From contig JTDE01000027.1 of NCBI GenBank assembly GCA_014338405.1, positions 284,970 through 348,969 on the forward strand: a DNA stretch of 64,000 bases, written 5' to 3'. A program made the position numbers and the translations under genes. The stretch's first letter is position 1. Every line of letters starts with the position of its first letter. Shown piece by piece: positions 22,746 to 35,215 of this stretch. The notes beneath the pieces were generated by a model. The model did not search any database and was not told where the DNA came from. It was given only the letters and a program-made list of their open reading frames with translations. The DNA comes from Paragonimus skrjabini miyazakii. Its lineage: Eukaryota > Platyhelminthes > Trematoda > Plagiorchiida > Troglotrematidae.

Positions 22746-25198
22746 TGCAAAGCAATATTTTAGATTGCTGATGGATGATCGGTAGGTCGGGCAGATAATT
22801 AACGATAAGATATCTTGTGTCACACGGTGAGAACTTTCAGCAGCATTGGAAATTCTGCGGTTACTAATTCCACAGGTAAATTTTTCGGCGTGTGTTGTCT
22901 TAGCGAGTTTAAGCTACATCTTTAGTTGCCGATAAACACTTAGGTTCAGCTTGTCTAAAATCCTTTTATCTAGCAAAAATAACCATCTCTTTGATGATAC
23001 GTCAAGATCACAATAACAAGTGAGTGGGTTGATCTACAGAATGCACAACCATTAAAGTCTGTCGTAAATGAGTCATCGGTGGTTGAATTCGGGTGCAGAG
23101 CTGACGCATATAATAGGGACATCGTACCAAATATTTGGAACATCTGATCATCAGAATCTTTGCGGTAGAATAAAAATATTTTCTAATTCTCACTGCTGAT
23201 TTCAGTTAACTGTTGCTTTATGTATGCTATAGCGCGATAACTATGTGTTTGATGAGCAGTAGGTGGATTTCTCTTTCTATTTAATATCCATCTAGTCTTT
23301 CTATCTAAATCGCCCCATACACATTTGGATGTGACCAAGCACTGCAGGTTTCCTCAAGTCCGTAAATTTTCTTAGAGCCCTATTAAGCTCTCTTACTGCA
23401 ATCCATCCCTTGAGCAGAAAAAGATGTTTTTCGCGATGTGTAAACGGTTCGGTTACGTCTGTCAGTCGCAAAGTCAAAACACATGCTTATTTCGGAAATT
23501 AGAGAAAAGCAGGCGGCAATCATTCCCACGAGTACGTAAATAATTAGATCACGCAAAATGACAGAAAACAATCGGAAAACTTTGTGGACGGTAGCGGTAG
23601 ATTTTGACAGACTATCAATCACTGTGTTGATTAGTTAGGTCTGTAGAGATGCGCTTACTGAGAGGGTAATGAAGATGGATTCGTTTATTAGGTGATAGTA
23701 AATGGGTGGTATTATGGAAAAGGATTTCGACTTTACAATGTCGCACAACGTCAGAGAAGGAAAATGTTCGTGGATTAGGCAGAACTGGAGCAAAAGTTAA
23801 TTCATCCTGAGAATACTATAACACAGCTTGTCATACATGTTGGCAAACTGAAAGTTTTCGTTAGAAATTGGCACACAATTACTTGACATCTTTGGCTATA
23901 TGAACCCGAATAAATGGTATGCAAGTGAACCGTGAGGATCGGACAAACTTGGGAGTCACAGGATCTGCGCCAGCAAACATGCACATTCATTCACAGCATC
24001 CATACACTAGGTTGTATGTACATCACTGCCGCCGCAACAACTTCACAAACACATCAGGGGCCTTAGTAGCCAGGCCGATACGAATAACCTATTTTAAACC
24101 ATTGTGCTTGCCACTTTCCTCGGGGATATTTTATTGCTACATTGTAAAGAATCCTGCCAGGACTCACTTAGTGAATGGCAGAACCTGTCGTTGTATTCGA
24201 CAAGTCAACTCAATCGATGTCTCATCTTCCATGATGGAAAACTTTCCTACATTTTACAGCTGCGACTGTGTGAACACGCTGTTAATATTCACATGATAAT
24301 GGGCAACGCGATAACTGTTTGACTGGCACTTGCTAGCACTTGACACATACCTCTCTTGTTCAGCACTTTGCACTGATAGTACTTGTATAAATGATGCAAT
24401 GTGTGGACTGCTTGTCCTACTAGATTAGGTCGCGTTCACGCGGTTTTACTGTTGGCACTTGTGTTTCAACTCAACTAGCATTCACTAGCATAAACACCTC
24501 TCAGTATTCCGTCAAATCCAACTCTAAAGCTTAATTCTAGCTATTTTTAAATGGGTCTAAACATCACACAGTTTCCATGTACACACTACAAAAAGCACCA
24601 TCGTGAGTGAAAGCTAGGCTCATAGTCTACACTTTCCGAAGTAGTGTAATACTTGCAACACAGCACGAGTGTGTTCTGCTCAAGGATATACCTCACAAAC
24701 TGTCTTGGACGTATGGTGGTTTTCGCGCACTCACGGTATGGCTCTCATTGCCACCGGCAAGGTTAGCACATATTGAGCAACTGTGAATGCCATTCGAAGA
24801 TGTTACAACATACTGATCAAGATAGGTACATGATAAAAATGCACACATTCACACTAAGTGTTATGCTATCTACACCCCAGCGATACCGTGAGTTGTTTCA
24901 GTCACTTTTGAGCACACAATACCGGCCAGTGAACTCCGAAAAACCCAATTTCATCAACCGTCACCAGTTTCGACCTCTCACTGCGCAGGAATATTTTGAG
25001 CAAGATAAGTGGGCAAACTTAATGACCTGTTATCGGTAGGTGTCCAACAACCGTTTCATAGGTTTGAGATTGTTGTGTCAACAGATATTTTACCCATTTG
25101 TCGGCTTGTTCGCCTACCCCAGTGAAATAGTTGTGGATCTGTTTTGCTTATTTAAACGTAACTATGACTGCGAGTGATCAAGATGAAAACAGCAGAGC
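22746..25198. other. No recognisable feature
   Basis: Open frames up to 125 codons (23919-24296 plus) lack similarity to known families and lie in low-complexity AT-rich DNA. No repeat match within the window. Confidence 0.4.
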
Positions 25199-25640
25199 CT
25201 ATACATTTAGAGAAACTAGGATCGCGATTATGTTGAACTGGTCCCTAATTGGTTTGAACCAAACGTAACTGGGTGGTAGCACAAACTGAATATAGGGAAA
25301 CCTCAATTTGAACTTGATGTTGTTTGTCAGATGATTCACTCTGAAATGGAGAGGTACAAACACATTTTTCTTTTGGGTAGTTTGAACAGATGCGATGTAC
25401 CTGTTCATCATGTCGTGAGTATCTATGAATTTGATATTATACGCATTTGCTAATAAAGCTTTCCTTAGTCTCCTTTGTTCTACCACTAACCTATCAACGG
25501 TGCAAATACATCAGGCTGTATGAAAAGGGATCTTGACCATACAACGTTTTTATGGCATCAGAGCAAAACTGTGGAAGATGTTGCTCATCTCATATTGCTC
25601 TACGATGGACAAGTAACTGTAATGACCCATTTCCACGTCC
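25199..25640 (-). pseudogene. Penelope-like element fragment: RT-endonuclease linker
   Basis: The minus-strand 95-codon frame (25486-25199) reads RRLRKALLANAYNIKFIDTH, then QTTQKKNVFVPLHFR and LTNNIKFKLRFP. This is the PLE block between the reverse transcriptase and the endonuclease (compare L..NGYP..FI, then KK.VFV.LPF.GD...N..K.KL). Upstream, in shifted frames to about 25640, IKTLYG and SLFIQPDVFAPLIG resemble the block just before it. Neither the RT palm nor the GIY-YIG domain adjoins it, so it is an internal remnant. Confidence 0.6.
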
Positions 25641-25699
25641 AGCGATGAATACATGTGAGCAGGTTAAATTTCTTTGTACTTCACTTTTGTGAGACAAGG

Positions 25700-28600
25700 A
25701 GAAATTTCGGTGAATAAATTTTGAAAAAACTCAAATTGATAACAACTAATGCTAGCCTTAATTGACTATCCATAACGACACTGTCTGTCTTCAAGGAAAT
25801 CCTTCCAAACTAAATCTGGTGATTTGTGTACAGGATAGGTTGAGGTCCTTGTGGTGCCTGACTGAAGTACCAATATTACAGTCCCAGCCAGAAATAAAAT
25901 CATAAAAATATTACCCTGTTTTAGAAAGAACAGCAGCTGTGGATAGAGAATCAACATCAATCGAAGTCATAAATTCGAAAGTTATTAAAAGGTTCCTACT
26001 ATTGTAGAGAAATTTTTAAGGCAATCGGTATAATGTTTTTAATGAGGTACAAGTTACCAAATTGCCCATCAGCAATTTTATGATGACCAACATTAGTCAA
26101 GCACGAAACCGGTGGCAGCTGTGCTTCATTCTCGCGTAGTTTTGGTGGACATTGTATTCGTGGAGTGTCTAGTCCAGCTGGCTTTATATCGGTATGTTAA
26201 TATTCGGAAACGTGACCGCCGAACAGTAGCATACGAGGTTACCTCTATATATTTGTTTCTCCATCAATGTGTTGCCTTCAGTTATTTTATTTTGCTTGAA
26301 TTGTTGGTGATCAGCCAAATTAATGGTTATTTTCTTGATATAACATATCTTATTTCTGAAAGCAATATCAGAGCCTTCATTTGACTTTAGAAACACCAAC
26401 TGCTTCAGTTCTCTCAGTTCCTTCGTAGTTTTATATCGTCTGTGTTTCAGATAACAACACTGGCCAACTGGTGTTAATAAAATTGGCTTGACTTATCTAA
26501 TATTCATGAAAACGACTTTTGTCACCAGAAGACATGGAAAACGGATCATTCAATCAACCATGCTTATGTTCAAACTGAACTAGAGTGTACAACAATTTTG
26601 CGTGGCATTTCGAATTTCGGGCAGTGATGTTGACAACATATTTCTATTGTGAACGTTTGTTTGTTCCATCTTCGTCTGTTTCTATTTATCCGTTGTATCA
26701 GATGAAAGGAAACAAAATGCTAGTACATCGTAACATGCCTTGTTTCTACGTTGAAGAAGTTACAAGAAAGAACCTATTGATTGACGTTCCGCCAGCCTTT
26801 TAATCTTTCTGGTAAGAAATCGCAAACAGAGCTGAGATTGAAGTATCCTAGTAAGTGATGAAAATATTGGTTAATATAAGTTGAGCGCCACACAAAATAA
26901 AGAGCAAACTTCGCAGTTCAGTTTGAGTATAGGGGAATGAAAAATCCGCAAACGATTGTGCGTGACATCCAGTTTGTTCTGTGAGATTCCAAACGCTGAC
27001 CGTTATCTTGTACATTACCATTCAACGACGCAAACTTGTCTTTTGTGCTCAGAAGAAATTCATGCGTGAACTTGATCCGCTCTTTCAGAAATCAATGAAC
27101 CTGCCAATTTGGAAAAGTAGTGTCGTTAGTATTGGCAAGCATGCTGTTCCAAGGCCCTCTAATTACAACTGTCCATGTGCAGGCTGCTATTCATTTTTAT
27201 GTTTGTTTCATTGTGGTTAGTCTGGTGATCCAGTACGAAAAAGAAGCTTCGCTAACTATCTTTTCTCCCGCGTAATTTCACTGTATATTTTTCAACTATT
27301 TCTTTAGACCTCTATGTGCACATTACTGTTCACATAGTTTTACGTTTACTCTGCACCCCATGTGAACAGTACAACTTTGTAGTTGCATACAATAGTCTAA
27401 CAAAGCGGTTGTCCAGAGTTGTTTTCGCAAAGTTTTTGAATAAGGTTATTTGCCAGATAAAGTGCCATCTCAGATTACCTACTATTTTACGAATGTAAAG
27501 TATACGTTCAGTTAAGGTATGGTTTTCATCTGCCGCGTTATTGTTTACATAACTATGACTGTTTAGAAACACTTAAGCTGAAGTGTTCAACTTGATTTGT
27601 CTTGATAAATGATATGAGGTTAGAACGCAATCAAATGTTACATGTTTATCCATTTAATTTCAACAGTGGTTGTTTTACCATTTCCGTTTTTAGTCAGCAT
27701 GACTACCTTCTAAATGTGAAAAATTGTGTTACTTGAAGATGGATTAGAACTCGGTATTTCAAGTGACTGTTATTCTGTTATCACTAAAATAGTGACTAAC
27801 ACAAAATTACACGCTTTTACGCTGACGAAAGCCTTTTTTCATGATTCTGAAGGTAGGCATCTAAGAAGTCAAATGCTAGAGTGATACGTTCATGCAGCAG
27901 GTAGGAAAGACCCATACTCACCAGATCTGCGTAGGCAAAACATTGCTTGTGAAGCCACTCAGCGCTGTATCTGGAGTACGAAATATACATTCGGACATTG
28001 AAACAGATCAGCGGTTTGAATAAAATATTTGATGGCACCGTGATCATCTGGCCATTTCGGGTTGGCTGATGAGTTTTACAGGGACGGAAAACCATTTTTG
28101 TAGACATGTGCACATTTCATAACACTGAAGTGGACACAGTTCAGTTAGCTGTTTGTAATGCAGAACAAACAAGTTGTGCATGTTGCATTTTCAACGACTG
28201 GGGACCAGTAACATTTAACGACAGAATGCTCGGTCTAACAAATCAAATTCGATGGAAGTTCTACAACAAAAAGTAGACCACAGAGAGACTTCGGACTTCA
28301 ACAATCCAGGTCGCAACTCTCACTAAGAACCATATAAATTTTGTCATGACATCAGTGACTTCAGCTTACAAGCGTTTCACACAGTGATCGTAGAGCTACA
28401 ATCCAATCTAACCAACTAACAAGAAGTAGTTGAGAATCGAATCTTTTAAATATAAATGCAACCGTTCTAAGTAACTGACTGAACAAATGTGAAGATTTGG
28501 TTATTTCGACATGTCCAGGTCAACAGTCTCCAGCTCCTTAGACCAAATTATGTTAGTCAACTTTGAACGACCAGCGATAACTCGTGACTTACTAGTGATT

Positions 28601-29940
28601 AACTCACGTTCGTGTTTAATTGTTTTAACGTCACGTGAACTTATGGACATGAAATCACCGCTCACTGTCAGATATAATTACTGTCCATGGTGTCTTTTGA
28701 ATTTATGACTTAAACAGGCCCAGCTCAGATAAACAACGTGAATCCACTTAGCACTCTGCTAATGGCCTTTTGCCGGGTTTCTTAGCCATCTTTTCAGGTC
28801 AGCATTTGTTAATTAGTCAAACCGCTTATGATTTTTCCAATAATTTCCTGTCAGTTGAGTTTGCATTTCCAATATTGACAAGATTATTTGGGAGGAACAA
28901 ACTTGATGCAGAGCTTCTTCACAAATTCTGCAAGGACTTTGTAAATAGTGGTTTTGGGTGACCGTTATACCTACTGGATTTATACTGCATAGTTGGTCAG
29001 TAGGGAAAAATGAATGCCTAGAAAAACGACGTATTTGCGAACACATGAACACTTTCATGCTGTTTAGAATAAAATGCTATCAAGGAAGGAGATTGCCAAA
29101 TTAATAGCGACCTTGGGGTTGGAATAGACAATTCAACGTACAGCAGGTGGTAACACGTAAAATTATACTAGCATTTGGCTCAGAATCTATGTTAGTTATG
29201 CCACATTTGTGAAGGTTTTGAACAGAACTGAAGTCCGATCCTTAAAATCATCTCAAGAGAGGCTTACGAAAAATAGGCACATCCTTCGATACTTACTTAC
29301 AGTGACCGACTGTCAGCGGTGAAATTTAGTTAAACCCCGCTTTCCGCAGTACAATCACCATAATATTTCTTCCTTTCATCCTCACAGGAGTATATTTCGG
29401 AAAAGTTGGGCGCGTCGGTTCCATACGTGAAACATGAATTGTCATATATTTAACCCCAAAATATTGGTGTGCAAGTTCATGAATACCATTAGTTTGGTTG
29501 CATAATGAGCAAAGATAATAACGAAGGCACGATGAAAACATTGTTTCTTAAGTAACAGTTTACCATTGTGAAAAGACACCTATCTGGAAGTGATTTATGC
29601 GGAAAACATTCATTTTTGTCTGAAAGGTAACTAAACAGTCATGAATGACAATCTGTCTCTATCTATGCAAATTTCTCCGATGAACTCTCACCAACAATCT
29701 CGAGAATAGGACAAGAAACGTTCATGATTTAAGTACAGATAACTAGAACATTTGAGGCTATGATAGGCAATTAGGGCTCAATAACCAACCCACAAAATTG
29801 ACACCTCCATATGAGGTGGACTTTATAAAGGGAACCAAATTTGGTTTAATTTTCACTAGTGAAAGTCCGGTTAAAGCCAACAACAAATGAATATGTAACA
29901 CGGAAATGAGGTTGAATTAACGAAAATCATAACAAGAAAC
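25700..29940. other. No recognisable feature
   Basis: About 4.2 kb. Open frames of 60-98 codons on both strands (for example 26112-26384 plus with hydrophobic stretches, 27817-28113 minus) are not recognised, and no splice-flanked set is evident. Probably intergenic or intron. Confidence 0.4.
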
Positions 29941-30452
29941 AAGTAGCCGGTTTGCGACCACAGTCAGCCTTGGAGAAGCAAGTCTTGTCAAATTTCCTTA
30001 GAAGGGGTACTATACTATTACCAATGTAAGTCGAAAGATAAAATCTGCTATTGGTAGCACTTATCGTGAGTTCGTCACTTTTCACACTTAGGATTACTAA
30101 CCTTCACCCTGATTGTTCGTTCTCAGAAAACTGTCTTGCTTGTTATCTACCATCGTATCTCCAGTTGCGGTGAACCGTACATTAGCAGACTGGACCGAAA
30201 CTTGTGATAGAGGTAGGGGTGGCACATACCCAAGCGGCTAGTGAAGATAATGACTCAACACGGTTCAGTATAACAACACAGGAATGGAAATCTGGCGTCT
30301 TCGACCACGAAACATTTGCAAAATGTCATAGGGTTGGCTTCGCAACTGTGTTTATGGTCATATTACGCAATCGCAACTCCAGAAGTTTGGCGCTTCCTGA
30401 GGCGTTATTAATCAAGAGTCACATATTGGCCCTGTTTTAAAAGAAGGTGTTG
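29941..30452 (+). pseudogene. Penelope-like element fragment, sister copy of the 2.5 kb one
   Basis: Nucleotide similarity to 2540-3050 is plain. The segment from LRPQSALEKQVLSNFL (compare PQPQSVRKKQVFITLPY) runs through HPDCSFSEN (compare CPGCSFSEN), the ISSCGEPY-like endonuclease start and the EWKSGVFDHETF block, to VILRNRNSRSLALPEALLIK and ALF at about 30438. Several frameshifts and stops are present; the last 78 codons (30204-30440) are open. It runs directly into the HH-SINE unit that starts at about 30453, so the SINE abuts or was inserted at its 3' end. The hammerhead that ends the 2.5 kb copy is not seen here. Confidence 0.7.
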
Positions 30453-30905
30453 AGCAAAACTCGAATTAAGTGACTATTTTTGAAAGGCGGTTCTGGAAAG
30501 TCGATGGCAATCCGACAGCTATGATCAACTGTGGGCGATACTCAATCGATCTGAAAACCCAGATCCCCCACTGCTCATTAGTAAACAAAATATCACTCAA
30601 CAAGTTGACGGTTTCTATGGTTTCAACCTGGACAGAAGACCTAGTCGAGGGGTAATCGATTTTAGTCCATAGGACAGTTACTGTATCTCCTGTCAAAGCG
30701 ATCGGGCAGTCAGTTACTCGCAAGATAATGTGGTTGAACGGGCACATATGACAATTCAACTGTGCCCAAGCTGAGGTCAATGGCACAGTGGTCAACATAG
30801 TTGTTTCATAAAAGCGTGGCCACAGTTCTAGTTCCGGCCGTGACAGGGATATGCACTACTGACGTGCTGCTTTAACCAGGGCAGGACTCGGATCTAGTGA
30901 GCCGC
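30453..30905 (+). repeat. HH-SINE complete unit, ribozyme to ribozyme
   Basis: The unit begins inside a ribozyme 3' half (AGCAAAACTCGAATTAAGTG, 30453-30472) and continues as tail (GAAAGG...CGACAGC, to about 30550), 5' module (CTCAACAAGTTGACGG, GAAGACCTAGTCGAGGGG, ACTGTATCTCCTG) and head with A-box-like TGGCACAGTGG near 30781 and B-box-like AGTTCTAGTTCC near 30827. It ends in a second hammerhead (30853-30900). From cleavage site to cleavage site is about 428 nt. This is the only place where all modules are seen in one continuous unit bounded by ribozyme sequence at both ends. Confidence 0.75.
30853..30900 (+). ncRNA. Hammerhead ribozyme motif in HH-SINE
   Basis: Stem I is GCACTA (30853-30858) with TAGTGA (30895-30900), 5 of 6 pairs. 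The core is CTGACGT (last A to T). Stem II is GCTGCTTT...AGGGC-like, and the second core reads GGAC in place of GAAA. Stem III is ACTCGGAT with the closing pair. Predicted cleavage is after C30894 (AUC). Two core changes make present activity unlikely. Confidence 0.5.
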
Positions 30906-32540
30906 AGCTCATGTGGAAGTCGTCGATAATTGCAGAAATAGATTGTCAGCTGATGGGAGGTAGGTATTGAGGTAGATCAGTATATTCGAAAAACGTCACA
31001 CTTCTTCTTGATCAGTTTGGAGCCTCAAAATCACCCAACCACAACTGAACATAGTCATCAACAGTTCATTGATATAATGGAGCAAAAGGGAACCTCCTGT
31101 TCATAGAAATAAATCACAGTAAGGAACGTGCAGAAAAAAAGTGGTCCGGAATCAAACGACAACTGACACAAACACTCTGTAATTAGCTAGTACTTTGAAA
31201 ACTCTTTTACGTTTAACCATTTTTCCGTGAAAGAGACTCGCTTTGTAACAACTCACCCTCCGACAAGGATAGCAGCAACTTCACTGGATCGTTGTAACTT
31301 GCTTCTAATCAACGGCTACCGTAAATGAAAAACAGACTGTTCCATCAGGGTAGCCGTTAGGTATACCAAATTGAATAACAATAGAAATTGATCGGTTATC
31401 TTTCCAGGCATCCCAGTAAGTATCTGACAGAAATCAGATCGGGCTGTTCCGCTAGATATGCTAAAAGTCGAATTCTGAAGATTTTATGATAGCATCAATT
31501 GTTTCCATTCGATAGTACCCTTATCTGATGGACAGATAAGGGTTATTTTTCGTAGATTGGTTGTTTCTTCCACCTCATGAATACAAGGTTCGCAGTAGCA
31601 ACTTGTTGCAACCTCACGTATGTACTGATTGAATGTACCTCCACCCCTGATAAGTGAACCGATTTACTATTGCTGTTATGACTTACTTCTCAGTATTGAC
31701 CAGTTTAGTGTCTCTAGTTGGGTATTATTCTGGCTTTTATTGAGCGATTTTCACAGACCTTGCACACCTGTCATAAATTTGACTGTTTGAACACCTTAAC
31801 CGCAGTCTTTTACATAGTTGGACAAAAACAACCGCGTCCTCAATTTGCGTGGCCCTCAGATAAGGCCAGTTTTCTTTTTAAGACTACTTGAAAGCGTGTA
31901 CACTGTTTTTTCGGCTTGTCAGGGCATTGACGTTTGTCACTTTTGGACAGATAATCTCAACGATAAGTGATACAGCAGCACAATTCCTGCAAAGAACAAA
32001 CCATGAAATGTGTGACCCAGAAAGACAGACCAGCCAACACTGAACGGAATCGTCACCAGGGATGTCCGTGCGATCTTTGAGCAATTCACCCTTCAATCTC
32101 CAGCAGTTACTCTTGATTATAAAAGACTGTGAAATTGTAAATCAAAAGTCCACCTTTCACGCCTAAATCGATCGCCAAATTGTATTCTCTAATTGTTGAC
32201 GTGAACAGCTAGATGAAATGGTGGCAAGCTGAATGATTATTCTCCAACATGATCGATTAGTACCGAGATATAAAAAATGAGATCAACAACAGTTTGAATC
32301 ATTCGCTCCGAGAGGTTAGCTATTCAATTAGTACACATGAAAATGCACCTAGTTGCACGAGAGGCATGCCGTTTCATACCACTGTCGAGCCAACCAAAGC
32401 TCACTGTTCATGACTTTATTTTTCCGCCCTATATATCTTCTTATGTAGGCAGACAGCAGGTGAAACATAATGTAGCGAAAAGGCGTCCAATAAAGCACAA
32501 TCTTTATTGTCCAACACACTAGTTAGCATGCTACACGCGC
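30906..32540. other. No gene recognised; one perfect hairpin
   Basis: Contains a perfect 11-bp stem with a 5-nt loop at 31517-31543 (ACCCTTATCTG arms) followed by TATTTTT. No gene precedes it. Confidence 0.4.
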
Positions 32541-33045
32541 GTTGGCGATTATGAGTCAGCATTCCAACCAACAACACGCTCAGGTTTCCGCTCACGCGTC
32601 GTGTGCACTTCTGCCCGGTTGATTTGTGTGATCGGCGCCTTCTATCGGGAGGTTTTCCGCCCGCCATTTTTTGTCCGCTGGTCCGATTTCGTTGAGCAAT
32701 GGCTCGTCCGGTCGCTCGTGTCGTCCGCTATCTATCGATAGTGAGCTTTGACCGTATTTTACGACCGTGTCGAGATATTCCTCTGAGTGTTGGAATAGTT
32801 GTGTCTCCGATTTGGGCATCCATCCTATTTGCCTGCTATGTCTCGCCCGTTGGTCCGATCCAGCCAAGCGACGACTCATCCGTTCGCCCACGCCGTCCCA
32901 ATCCGCTCGTTGTGGGTTTTTGGACATACCTCCCCGCGTTAAGGTATTCCGCGAGTGTTGGAATGCTCACGCCCCCAGCCTGATAATCCACCGCAATATG
33001 TTGTGCGAACCCAAGAGCAAATGTGCAGGTCTTTCCCCCGAGTAA
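32541..33045. repeat. CpG-rich block with an imperfect ~170-bp duplication
   Basis: This block is visibly richer in CG dinucleotides than its surroundings. Two units align by eye: one starting near 32674 (GGTCCGATTTCG) and one near 32847 (GGTCCGATCCAG). Both end in GAGTGTTGGAAT (32786 and 32952), a spacing of about 166-173. Long open frames on both strands (minus 32927-32592, plus 32699-32983) follow from this composition. The minus-strand product is not recognised. Candidates are a young mobile element or a CpG-dense regulatory region; neither is shown. Confidence 0.45.
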
Positions 33046-34568
33046 CCGCCAACCTTCTTCGTTGGACGTACTTCACGGATGATCACTTCTAACCGAACGT
33101 TCAGAATCGTCATAACTCGGATACTGTTCACTCAACGCCCTCAGTGCCATTCTGTTCACCTTTGACTTTTCGGACGTCGGTTAATTCACTCACACATTCT
33201 GTCAGTCTTAAAAACTGGTTTATTTCCCCGAGTACACCACTGTCTGAATACCGACATAGGCAAGCTTTGTTGAAAGTCACCTACGAGCTATTCACAACAT
33301 TCCCGTTTGCAACGCTGTCTAATTTGATTGACAATGTGTTTATTCTGAAAAATATTTAGCTAAAATTTGTGGACAGGAGAGGACGAATTGTGAGCATGTG
33401 CTCAACCAACAATGAATGAATTGACGTCATTTGAAGTGGGGACATTGTTTGCCAGCATGTCCTATAAACGAAATGCTAACATCTCGCGAGGTATTTATGT
33501 CGTCATTGGTGAACTTGATCAAGAGAACCCAGTGTTATAAACATACATTTATAATGTTCCTGTAAATCAAACTAGCTACTGCGAACTACTCACTGGATCT
33601 GAGCGGAATAGAAGATATTCTTGTGCATTTTAACATTGACGGTTTCTACTAATTTAAGTAGAAAGAGTTGAAGGAAGATGATAAGTTTTCCGAGCTCAGT
33701 GAACTACAGAGTAAATGACGAGAACATGTGCAACTGAGTTATGAAATCAAACGTTGCTTACTGTGTGCCCAGCATGTTGTCACTAATCTTACGGCATACT
33801 GGCAGGCTAACTAAACAGCTGTCCCTGTGATTATGCCAGACGTCTGACCGTTCAGTATAGTTGCATGCATGCAGAGCTCACCCGAGTATATTCGAGGGTA
33901 TTCTGTGTCGAACATGGCGACGAGCAGCGCCATTCACTGATGGTAACTACAGTAACTTTTCAGTGGCTATCAGAACCAAATGTACGGAAATACTGCTGAC
34001 CCTCCTAGAACGTTCGCACAAATTACACTGACATGAAGAAATGTAATTTCGTTCCATTTTTGAGACTGAATGTGATGTTTGACCTTCGGGGTGTTTTGTC
34101 GCAGTTATTTGTTGCGATATTTGTAAAATGCTTAATACCAAAAGCAAACATCGTTGTACATGGGCGAGGTTTCTCACCAATCATTGGCAGTAGTTCAGCG
34201 ACAGTTGCTTTTCTGGTGTATCTAACACAATACACCCAGATTACCTCAGTTGTTGCTCACTGTTTTTTTTAATTTTCAGACATTAATGAATTGCCCGGTA
34301 GTCGTTTTTTTCGACTTGTGACATACTACTCATTATTAATGCCGTGACAGTTTCTGGACAGTGAGGTGCGCCGCCCCGAATCAATTAATTAAAATAATAT
34401 TTCGTTGCCTTTTTGTATCACTAATAGGACAAAATCGGTCGAGGAAGATGGATAAATTTGGCAGGCGCTTGTTGCCCATGGCTTCCTATCTCTCAGCAAT
34501 TCCAGCTTATTTCACATAAAAGTAGTATATTATATCGCCTTGATCCGCTACTATGGGATCATTAGTCA
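33046..34568. other. No gene recognised; isolated PLE-terminus-like motif
   Basis: At 33467-33486 the string ATAAACGAAATGCTAACATC resembles the 3' half of the PLE hammerhead at 3201-3220, with ATG/CAT able to pair, but the 5' core is missing. Nothing else was recognised. Confidence 0.35.
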
Positions 34569-34836
34569 CAAACGAAAGTGGTTGAGCGCTCACATATGAT
34601 AATTCGATCGTGCACAATATGATGTCACTGGCGCTTTGGTCAACTCCGTTGCATCATGAAAGCGTGGTCAGAGTTCAAGTTCCGGCAGTGGCAAGGATAT
34701 ACACTACTGACGAGCTTTAGTGAGAGCGGAACTCCAGTCTAGTGGTTCTGCAGTTCGAAAGGGACCGACTGGAAAGTCTATGAGAAAGCGAAAACTGCGA
34801 TCAATTTTGGGTAGTGTTCAACTTGAAACTATGAGA
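34569..34836 (+). repeat. HH-SINE copy, first unit of a tandem dimer
   Basis: The head starts at the GTGGTTGAGCGCTCACATAT block, with B-box-like GAGTTCAAGTTCC at 34671. The hammerhead lies at 34701-34745, and the tail GAAAGGGACCGACTGG to GTTCAACTTGAAACT ends near 34836. The next unit repeats the head exactly 420 bp downstream. Confidence 0.78.
34701..34745 (+). ncRNA. Hammerhead ribozyme motif in HH-SINE
   Basis: The core CTGACGA is intact. Stem II, GCTTTAGTGAGAGC, closes GCT with AGC. Stem III is the best of the family: ACT paired with AGT across CC, giving a GUC cleavage triplet and cleavage after C34739. Stem I is CACTA / TAGTG (5 bp). The second core reads GGAA, one change from GAAA. It would need A in place of that G for full consensus. 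Confidence 0.6.
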
Positions 34837-34984
34837 TGTGTCCGATGGCATCAGCTTAAACATCTCAGATGCATTTTAGATTTCTGACACGGCATCATGT
34901 TAGATCGCACCTCGCACATTTAGATAGGAGTTCTAAACAACTTTTTTCATAACGCACTAACAAGCTCGAAGTTCGTCCTTATTA
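34837..34984. repeat. Spacer between tandem HH-SINE units
   Basis: It occupies the place of the 5' module but matches it only weakly (TAGATTTCTGA, ATAGGAGTTCTAAACAAC). It is interpreted as a diverged module because its length keeps the 420-bp period. Confidence 0.4.
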
Positions 34985-35215
34985 AACTCAAATCAAAGAC
35001 TTTAAGCGTTCATATATGGTAATTCAACTATTGCTAGTGTGATGTCCATGACACCTTACGCAGCAAGGTTGGCTCACAGAAGTGTGACCGGAGTTCAAGT
35101 CCCTACAATGACAAGAATGTGTAACAAGGGTGATTTTTTAGGTAGGAACATTGAATCTGGTGCTCCCTTCCAAAGGTGGCTGACTGAAAAGTCTGCATCC
35201 TTCGTGATCTACCCC
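34985..35215 (+). repeat. HH-SINE copy, second unit of a tandem dimer
   Basis: The head starts near TTAAGCGTTCATATATGG, with B-box-like GAGTTCAAGTCCC at 35091, exactly 420 bp after that of the first unit. The ribozyme region is badly decayed (GTGATTTTTTAGG...). The tail is recognisable by GGCTGACTGAAAAGTCTGC. Confidence 0.68.

Noticed and set aside
26112..26384. 90-codon frame with hydrophobic stretches and a TCTAGTCC string recalling the SINE B box
   Set aside because: No recognised protein family, and no SINE head or tail around the string.
31517..31543. Perfect 11-bp hairpin followed by TATTTTT, resembling a bacterial intrinsic terminator
   Set aside because: The window is eukaryotic in character, no gene ends here, and intrinsic terminators are not expected. 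Kept only as a hairpin.
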